NCBI GenBank assembly: GCA_020832495.1
Contig: JAFIEP010000023.1
Coordinates: forward strand, 32,803-96,802
Reading direction: 5' to 3'
Length of the DNA stretch: 64,000 bases
DNA from: Acidimicrobiia bacterium
Lineage (GTDB): Bacteria; Actinomycetota; Acidimicrobiia; Acidimicrobiales; Acidimicrobilacustridaceae
Shown: in pieces, positions 58,300 to 64,000 of the stretch
Position numbering within the stretch: the first letter of the stretch is position 1
Layout: every line of letters starts with the position of its first letter
Made by a program: the position numbers and the translations under genes
Notes under the pieces: model-generated
Told to the model about the DNA's origin: nothing
Seen by the model: the letters and a program-made list of their open reading frames with translations, nothing else
Database searches by the model: none

Positions 58300-59136
58300 A
58301 TGGACTTCAACCTGCTGCGCCGGCGCACTGCCGAGGTCGACGAGCAGCATCGAGCGGCCATGGCCACCATCGATGACGACCTGCGAGCGTTGCACTTCTC
58401 CGACGACCCCGAACGGGTCGCCTCTCGTCGCCGCTTCCTGCGCCGTGCAACGGGCACCGTGCTGGCGGTCGGGGCGGTCTCGGTTCCTCTCGGTGGTGTG
58501 CTGACCGGCGCCGCCGCGCAGGACGACGACGAGGCCGTCAACGACGACGCGGTGGCCGACGGCGAACTCGGCCGCTGGTGCGACGCCGAGGAACCGCTGG
58601 ACCTCGACGATGACGACGTTGCCCTGGTGGCGTTCGCCGAGTCCGTGGAGCGCGCTGCCGCCGCGTTCTATACCGAGGCGGTCGACTCGCTTCCCCTGCC
58701 TGCGGCGGTGGCTGAGTCCGCTCGCCTCTTCGCTCGGCACCACACCGAGCACGGTGACGCACTCAACTGCCTCATCGGTGGTGAGCAGCGCGATGCCGAC
58801 CCCGGGTTGGTCGACGCCCTCGTCCCCCAACTGGTGGGTATCGAGACCGAGGCGCTCGTCGAGTTGTTCTACGAGCTCGAGGAATCCGCTGCGGCCACCT
58901 ACTACGTGGCCATTGGCGAGTTCGACGAGGCTCGGGCCGCTGGTGCCGCCTCGCGCATCCTGCCCGTGGAAGCCCAGCACGCCGTCGTGTGGGCCGAGCA
59001 GCTCGGCATGGACCTCGAGGACTACGTCCCCACCTTCCAGGGCGCCGAGGGTGCGCTCGAGCCTGGTGCGGACGCCGCAGCGGCCGGCGAGGACGAGACG
59101 GACACCGATGACGATGCAGCCGAGGAGGAGTCGTGA
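58300..59136 (+). CDS. Tat-exported ferritin-like protein, first copy
   Basis: A 278-residue protein. Residues 44-73 form a twin-arginine signal: SRRRFLRRATGTVLAVGAVS. The mature part (about 95-250) is a four-helix ferritin-like domain with E-x2-H clusters ESVERAAAAFY, ARHHTEHGDALN, YELEESAAATYYVA and PVEAQHAVVWAEQL, suited to a di-iron site. An acidic tail follows. Members of this exported family have no settled role; iron storage or a carotenoid/redox function is possible. The second copy begins in the last codons (GTGA). Confidence 0.82.
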   Translation: MDFNLLRRRTAEVDEQHRAAMATIDDDLRALHFSDDPERVASRRRFLRRATGTVLAVGAVSVPLGGVLTGAAAQDDDEAVNDDAVADGELGRWCDAEEPLDLDDDDVALVAFAESVERAAAAFYTEAVDSLPLPAAVAESARLFARHHTEHGDALNCLIGGEQRDADPGLVDALVPQLVGIETEALVELFYELEESAAATYYVAIGEFDEARAAGAASRILPVEAQHAVVWAEQLGMDLEDYVPTFQGAEGALEPGADAAAAGEDETDTDDDAAEEES

Positions 59137-59984
59137 CCACGCCAACCCAACGACCGGCCGTTGACCTCGCCCGCGACGAGATCCGCCGGGAGCTCCGGGC
59201 GGCACAGGCCGACCAGCGTGCCGCGTTGCCGGCCTGGCGACAGGCCATGGCTCGCACCTTCGGTGGCGGTCGTGCCGCCGACGCCGCTGACAAGGCGACG
59301 CTGCTGGGTCTGCCCACCGATCGACGCGGCTTCCTGCGGGTGGGCGGGCTCACCGTGACCCTCGGGGCCCTGGCCGCTGCATGCGGCGAGGACAGCGACA
59401 CCGGTCTCACTCGCACCGGCCAGACCGTCCCTACCACCGAGCCCCCGCCCGAAGCGCTGCCGTCGTCGGAGGAACTCGATCTCGACCTCCTGCGCACGGC
59501 CAGTTCCATCGAGGCGTTGGCCGTTGCCACCTACCAAGCGGCCATCGACGCCGACTGGCTCGTCGATGCCGCGGTGCGTAGCACCGCAACCCTCTTCGCC
59601 GAGCAGCACGCCGAGCACCTCGCGGCGCTGTCCGACACGCTGTCCGACATCGGCGGCCAGCCCTACACCGAACCGAACCCCTTCCTCGCTGCAGAGGTCG
59701 TCGACCCCGAGGTCGACGGGATCGGCGAGATCGAAGAGGACGAGGAGCGCCAGACCGCGGTGCTCAACCTGGCGTACCAGCTGGAGAACGTCGCCAGCCA
59801 GACCTACACCTCGGCAGGGCTGCTCCTGACCACGGCCGACCTCCGCCAGGTGGCCATGTCCATCGGTGCGGTGGAGTCCCGTCACGTGGCCGTGATTCTC
59901 GGCGTCGTGGGTGACCCCCAGGTTCCGTTCGCATTGGGCCGCACTGTTGGTGCTGCCCCCGAAGAAGCCTTCGTCGGTCCCTGA
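59133..59984 (+). CDS. Tat-exported ferritin-like lipoprotein, second copy
   Basis: A 283-residue ferritin-like protein overlapping the first by four bases. It has a Tat-type DRRGFLRVGGLTVTLGALAAAC signal (about residues 63-84), where the last Cys suggests lipid attachment. The helical domain has E/H clusters SIEALAVATYQAAI, AEQHAEHLAAL, YQLENVASQTY and SIGAVESRHVAVIL. It differs in sequence from the first copy, so the pair is an old duplication or a heterodimer. An acidic loop EIEEDEERQT is unusual. Its end is followed by a hairpin terminator. Confidence 0.83.
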   Translation: MTTPTQRPAVDLARDEIRRELRAAQADQRAALPAWRQAMARTFGGGRAADAADKATLLGLPTDRRGFLRVGGLTVTLGALAAACGEDSDTGLTRTGQTVPTTEPPPEALPSSEELDLDLLRTASSIEALAVATYQAAIDADWLVDAAVRSTATLFAEQHAEHLAALSDTLSDIGGQPYTEPNPFLAAEVVDPEVDGIGEIEEDEERQTAVLNLAYQLENVASQTYTSAGLLLTTADLRQVAMSIGAVESRHVAVILGVVGDPQVPFALGRTVGAAPEEAFVGP

Positions 59985-60018
59985 CCTGTCGCCGTCGGTC
60001 GTCTGGCGTTGGTCTCGA

Positions 60019-60039
60019 CGCCGGCCGAGTCGGTCGGCG
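60019..60039. terminator. Hairpin between convergent genes
   Basis: CGCCGGCC (60019-60026) and GGTCGGCG (60032-60039) form an 8-bp stem with one G-T pair and a 5-nt loop, placed between the convergent ferritin-like and CBM48 genes. It probably ends both transcripts. Confidence 0.5.
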
Positions 60040-60042
60040 CCG

Positions 60043-60351
60043 CTAGTCCTCGTCGTCGCGGAGGTCGATGATGCTCTCGGTGCCGCCGTGGGGACCAGGC
60101 CAGATGGCGTCGGCCCCGGGGTCGTCGAACCAGTGGCCACGCGAGTCGAGGTAGCGGAACCGGTACACGGCCCCAGGCTGCACCACGACGGAGGCAGTCC
60201 GCACCGGACCCTTCTTCCGCAGGGGGGTGGCCAGCGGGTCCCAGTCGTTGAAGTCCCCGACGACCGAGACCTTGTCGTCGAGCCACTCCACCGGGACGGA
60301 GAACGTAACCCTCACGCCCTTGTCCCGAGGGCGAACCGTCTTCTCGATCAT
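60043..60351 (-). CDS. CBM48/isoamylase N-terminal-like protein
   Basis: A 102-residue single-domain protein. VTFSVPVEWLDDKVSVVGDFNDWDPLATPLRKK and RFRYLDSRGHWFDDPGAD match the CBM48 glycogen-binding domain of isoamylases and AMPK-beta subunits. Free-standing CBM48 proteins of this size are known in Actinobacteria and may bind glycogen or starch. GGAGG lies upstream of ATG 60351 with 9 nt spacing. The frame is open further upstream without support. Monocistronic. Confidence 0.87.
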   Translation of the reverse strand: MIEKTVRPRDKGVRVTFSVPVEWLDDKVSVVGDFNDWDPLATPLRKKGPVRTASVVVQPGAVYRFRYLDSRGHWFDDPGADAIWPGPHGGTESIIDLRDDED

Positions 60352-60516
60352 CGGTGGATTCCTCCGTGCTGCTGTCGAGTGGCGCCAGTCGCCACCCACA
60401 TACATGGTGCTCGTCCCTTCGGCTGCTGCGCAGGGTCCTTCGACCCCATGGTCGATGAACTCTCGGCGTCCGTCGGCTTACCGGTCGGTGGCTGTCGCTC
60501 CCTCATCCATCTGCGG

Positions 60517-60522
60517 CACAAT
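60517..60522 (+). promoter_or_regulatory. -10 box of rnpB
   Basis: CACAAT lies about 12 nt before the RNA 5' end, with TGTCGC 18 bp upstream as a weak -35. Confidence 0.35.
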
Positions 60523-60534
60523 GGAGGCGACGGT

Positions 60535-60906
<372 letters not shown>

Positions 60907-61296
60907 ATCGTCACCCCCGCTCTGACCACGGTGTGTGTGATTTCGAGGTCCCAGTGCCTGTGATCGTTCCGTCGCTGCACCCCCGGCCGTTCGAGCATCG
61001 AAGCGACTGGCAGTCTCCCACTGCGTGTCCCCCCACCAGCTGAGGTGCTCGCTGCCAGAGCGTCAGGCGAGGTCGCACCGATCGTGGAGCGGCCCGTCAG
61101 GGACTTCGAGCGATGGTGACCATCGAGCGCTCGTTCCCGTAGAGGAGGCCATCGACGACCGCCGACCGGAAGAGACCCCGAGACGGCGACGCCTGCGTGG
61201 CGTCTCCCCGGGCGGCCATGCCGAACCCATCGGCTAGCGTGACCGGCGAGCGAGACAGCCACTGCACGGCTGCCGCGCATCGAAAGGAGCCGCGGG
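60907..61296. other. Spacer between rnpB and the ATP-grasp/epimerase gene
   Basis: About 390 bp without a supported gene. It contains an inverted repeat CGATGGT/ACCATCG near 61110 and GACGCC/GGCGTC near 61190, and TAGCGT at 61235-61240 as the likely -10 box of the next gene. Confidence 0.45.
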
Positions 61297-63327
61297 GTGG
61301 ATCAACCGAGTCAGAGCGGCGGAGCCGGGCCTGTTGGCGTAGGTGGCGGCGCGGTGCGCGCCGGCATCACCGCCGTTGGTTCGGGGATCGGTCAGTCGGT
61401 GGTCGACGCCTGTCGGCTGGCCAAGGGTCGCATCGAGATCATCGGCTTCGATGCCAACCCGTTCGCCTACGGCGCCGCCGACTGTGACGGCTTCGCGACG
61501 GTTCCGCTGTCAGCGGACGAGCGCTATGTGGACGTCCTCGTCGACAAGGCAGTGGAGCACGGCCTCGACATTCTGGTGCCCGGACTCGACGACGACCTAC
61601 TGGTGTTCGCCGCAGCGCGACAGCGCTTCGAGGCCAAGGGCGTTGAGGTCCTCGTCGCGCCCGAGCGGGCGGTGCAACTGACTCGGGACAAGCTGGAGTG
61701 GAGCCGCGCCCTGCATCCGCTCAGTGAGATCATCGTGGCCGGCTACACTGCGGCGGAGGCAGCTGCGCTCGTGGCCTCGGGCGATCTCGACCTGCCGCTA
61801 CTGGCCAAGCCGTCCGGGGGCTCGGGTTCCGCCGGGGTGCAGGTCATCACCGATGCCGCAGTGCTTTCCTCGGTGGACGCCGGCCAGGTGGTCCAGCCCC
61901 TGCTGCTCCCTTCGTCCAGCGACCCCGATGCCCGGGTGGTGGCCAACGCCGTCGCCGCTGGCCGTCTCGTGCAACGCGCTGAGGTGTCCTACCAACTGCT
62001 GCTGGGCGCGGATGGCGAGGTCCTGGGCCGGATGGCCACCCGCAACCGGCTGAAGGACGGCATCCCGATCGAGATCGTCGAGATCGACGACCAGCCATGG
62101 TGGGACGCCCTGCAGCCGGTGCTGGCTCACCTGCGCGACCTCGGCGTGACCGGGCCGGTCAACTTCCAAGGGCGCATGACCGAACAGGGTCCCCGGGTGT
62201 TCGAGATGAACCTACGCTACACCGGCATCACCGGGTTGCGATCCCTCCTCGGATTCAACGAAGTTGAGGTGGGCATCGCCGCCGCGCTCGGTCACACACC
62301 GCCACCCATTCCCAGAGGCCGGGGACGCCAGCGGGTCGGAGTGCGCCAGGTGGCTGCTCGCGTGCGACCGGCGCCAGCCAAGGCCGACGGCACGCCACCG
62401 CCATCCACGGTCCTGGTGACTGGTGCCACCGGCTGGTTGGGTCGACATCTTGTTGCTCGACTCGATGCCGATCCACAGGTCGCTCGGGTCGTTGCCCTCG
62501 TGCGGTCACCCGAGCGTGCCGACGAGTGCCAGTTCTCCGAGGACGTCGAGCTGTTGACCGTCGCCGACTGGACCGGAACCGACGGCGAGCGGCTCGATGA
62601 GGTCGATGCCGTGGTGCACGCCGCTGCCGATCGCGATCCCAGCGATCCCACGGGGAAAGCCGATGATCTCTCGCTGCTGCGGACCCTCCTCCGCTCGGCA
62701 CTGGCCTATCAGGTGCCCCGCTTCGTCTATCTCTCCAGCCAGAGCGTGTACGGCACGTCCCGGCCGACACCGTGGTCGGAGGACCTCGCTCCGGCCCCCG
62801 AGACCGTCTACGGCCTGAGCAAGCTGGCGGGCGAGGAACTCGTCGAGTTGGCGAACGCCACCAACAACGGAACCGCGGCGGTGTCGCTCCGACTGGCGAA
62901 GCTCTACGGGGCGATGGAGGGCCTGCGCTGGACTGAGCTCGTCCACCGCTTCGCGTTGCAGGCCGCCACTCAGGAGCCGATCCGGATCGTCGGCGGCGAT
63001 CAGGCGTTCGATCTCCTCCACCTCGAGGACGCTCTGGAGGCCATCGCTCTCGCGGTCCTGCCCGGACGACGGCCGCTGCGCGGCGCCTACAACGTGGGCT
63101 CCGGCACGGCGACGTCGATCCTCGAGGTGGCCGACGCTGCTCTCGCTGCCGTCGGCGGTGACCACAGCTCGGGCCGCACCCTCGAGCCCGCTACCGATAC
63201 CCCCCTGGTGTTCCAGATGGATGTCACCAGGTTCCGGGCCGCCACGGGTTGGGTCCCCACGAGATCGTTGGCCGACGACATGGAGCACCTGGTGCGCCTG
63301 GCCGACCGATCGGGGCGGAGCGCGTGA
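61297..63327 (+). CDS. Fusion of ATP-grasp ligase-like domain and NAD-dependent epimerase/dehydratase
   Basis: A 676-residue fusion. Residues 1-340 are an ATP-grasp domain with a Rossmann-like start (VGSGIGQSVVDACRLAKGR), an ATP site LPLLAKPSGGSGSAGV and the metal loop FEMNLRYTGITG. A linker (341-371) leads to an SDR epimerase: VLVTGATGWLGRHL (from 372) and YGLSKLAGEE with Tyr505 and Lys509, then GAYNVGSGTATSI. AAAGGAG lies 7 nt before GTG 61297. Its stop overlaps the sugar-transferase start. The likely role is making a modified sugar or ligating an amino acid to it; the exact reaction is unknown. Confidence 0.82.
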   Translation: MDQPSQSGGAGPVGVGGGAVRAGITAVGSGIGQSVVDACRLAKGRIEIIGFDANPFAYGAADCDGFATVPLSADERYVDVLVDKAVEHGLDILVPGLDDDLLVFAAARQRFEAKGVEVLVAPERAVQLTRDKLEWSRALHPLSEIIVAGYTAAEAAALVASGDLDLPLLAKPSGGSGSAGVQVITDAAVLSSVDAGQVVQPLLLPSSSDPDARVVANAVAAGRLVQRAEVSYQLLLGADGEVLGRMATRNRLKDGIPIEIVEIDDQPWWDALQPVLAHLRDLGVTGPVNFQGRMTEQGPRVFEMNLRYTGITGLRSLLGFNEVEVGIAAALGHTPPPIPRGRGRQRVGVRQVAARVRPAPAKADGTPPPSTVLVTGATGWLGRHLVARLDADPQVARVVALVRSPERADECQFSEDVELLTVADWTGTDGERLDEVDAVVHAAADRDPSDPTGKADDLSLLRTLLRSALAYQVPRFVYLSSQSVYGTSRPTPWSEDLAPAPETVYGLSKLAGEELVELANATNNGTAAVSLRLAKLYGAMEGLRWTELVHRFALQAATQEPIRIVGGDQAFDLLHLEDALEAIALAVLPGRRPLRGAYNVGSGTATSILEVADAALAAVGGDHSSGRTLEPATDTPLVFQMDVTRFRAATGWVPTRSLADDMEHLVRLADRSGRSA

Positions 63328-64000
63328 GCCCACCATCATCCACGCCAGTGGTGCCGGTGTCCACGGCCTACCGACCCTATCGGGGCCAGCGAGTCCTCGA
63401 CCTCACCATCTGCACCCTCCTCGCCTTCCCCACCTTCATGCTGTGCCTCGTCTGTGCTGCAGCGGTGAAGGCGACCTCGCGGGGTCCGGTGTTCTTCCGC
63501 CAGGAACGGATCGGCCTGGGCGGCCATCCCTTCGAGATCGTGAAGTTCCGCACCATGGTCGACGATGACAACCCGATCGTTCTCGATCCCAGCCGCATTA
63601 CCGCAGTGGGACGGTTGCTCCGGCACCTCTCGCTGGACGAGCTGCCGCAGTTCATCAACGTCTGGCGAGGCGAGATGAGCATCGTCGGGCCACGCCCCAC
63701 GCTTCGTTATCAGGTCGAGCGCTACAGCGAGGAGCAACGTCTCCGGCTGTGCGTGCGTCCAGGACTCACGGGCCTCGCCCAGGTCAAAGGGCGCAAGTCC
63801 CTGACCTGGGCCGAACGCATCGAGTACGACATCGAGTACGTGCGCAGCCAGTCGCTCCTCGGTGACCTCCGCATTCTCGCCACCACGCTCACTATCCTGT
63901 TCACCGGCGCCGGAGGCGACGGCGAGGTGGTGGGGCCCGCCCCCCACGCCGCCGCTGGCACCACCCCCCCCCCCGAGGTGTTCCAACCGCCCGCCGCCCC
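63324..64000 (+). CDS. Undecaprenyl-phosphate sugar transferase (bacterial sugar transferase family), partial
   Basis: The first 225 residues of a priming glycosyltransferase, running off the window end. A membrane helix (RVLDLTICTLLAFPTFMLCL) is followed by FFRQERIGLGGHPFEIVKFRTM, SLDELPQFINVWRGEMSIVGP and RPGLTGLAQVKG, which are the family motifs. It transfers a sugar phosphate to undecaprenyl phosphate to begin polysaccharide or glycoprotein synthesis. GTG 63324 overlaps the preceding stop in GTGA. The C-terminal tail has an 11-C tract at 63964-63974 that encodes Pro residues in frame. Confidence 0.93.
   Translation, partial: MSPPSSTPVVPVSTAYRPYRGQRVLDLTICTLLAFPTFMLCLVCAAAVKATSRGPVFFRQERIGLGGHPFEIVKFRTMVDDDNPIVLDPSRITAVGRLLRHLSLDELPQFINVWRGEMSIVGPRPTLRYQVERYSEEQRLRLCVRPGLTGLAQVKGRKSLTWAERIEYDIEYVRSQSLLGDLRILATTLTILFTGAGGDGEVVGPAPHAAAGTTPPPEVFQPPAA

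Overview
The window is about 64 kb of very GC-rich DNA with dense genes, short spacers and many GTG or TTG starts. It holds a WhiB protein, a BldD-type regulator, an HrcA-DnaJ-RsmE operon and a gcvH/GarA-like FHA/MerR/DUF151/MerR block in the order known from mycobacteria. Together these place it in Actinomycetota. The long DUF-rich proteins, short TANNNT boxes directly before start codons and a bacterial type A RNase P RNA fit a deep-branching class such as Acidimicrobiia, but that class assignment is inference. No phage, transposase, CRISPR array or rRNA was seen; one tRNA-Leu(UAG), one rnpB and one tandem glycine riboswitch were found.

Layout. 1-5.7 kb: end of a lipid-kinase-like gene, an M20 amidohydrolase, a double ThyX-like protein, an acidic DUF4193-like protein, a GNAT and a NUDIX enzyme. 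5.7-12 kb: an intergenic direct repeat with hairpin, an enoyl-CoA hydratase, a HAD phosphatase, an RG-rich protein, a VapBC-type module, an exported carotenoid oxygenase and a thioredoxin-like lipoprotein. 12-14.3 kb is the most accessory-looking stretch: small ORFs, a zinc-finger protein with a 20-bp palindrome at its start, a second toxin-antitoxin-like pair with an operator inside its promoter, and a gene remnant. 14.3-19.6 kb: three exported or anchored proteins (SLH/toroid, DUF3089 hydrolase, PQQ-like propeller).

19.6-31.7 kb: glycine cleavage and regulation. A tandem glycine riboswitch precedes gcvP; gcvT is convergent with it. A TetR/membrane-protein pair follows, then MerR, DUF151, MerR, FHA and gcvH, a ManC-PMM fusion and a PgsA-like enzyme. 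31.8-39.7 kb: HIT, DUF2079, SRAP, and a MoxR-DUF58-TgpA-like operon in which the usual transglutaminase domain is replaced by YD-like repeats, with a crotonase at its end. 39.9-48 kb: tRNA-Leu, a glutamate decarboxylase-like enzyme, a CPBP protease, a D-threonine-aldolase-like enzyme, a GNAT, a pseudokinase/membrane-protein pair, HemW and BldD. 48-52.4 kb: rsmE, dnaJ, hrcA, trpD and whiB, all on the minus strand. 52.6-58.2 kb: a glycerol operon (glpD, an alkyl-DHAP-synthase-like flavoprotein, a membrane protein, glpK, a cupredoxin). 58.3-60.4 kb: two exported ferritin-like proteins and a CBM48 protein. 60.5-64 kb: rnpB, then an ATP-grasp/epimerase fusion overlapping a sugar transferase that runs off the window and suggests a polysaccharide locus.

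The points most worth following are the modified TgpA-like protein, the ATP-grasp/epimerase fusion, the BldD homologue with altered c-di-GMP signature residues, the glycerol/ether-lipid-like operon, the exported carotenoid oxygenase, the leader ORF before hrcA, and the recurring leaderless promoter geometry that resolves many start codons.
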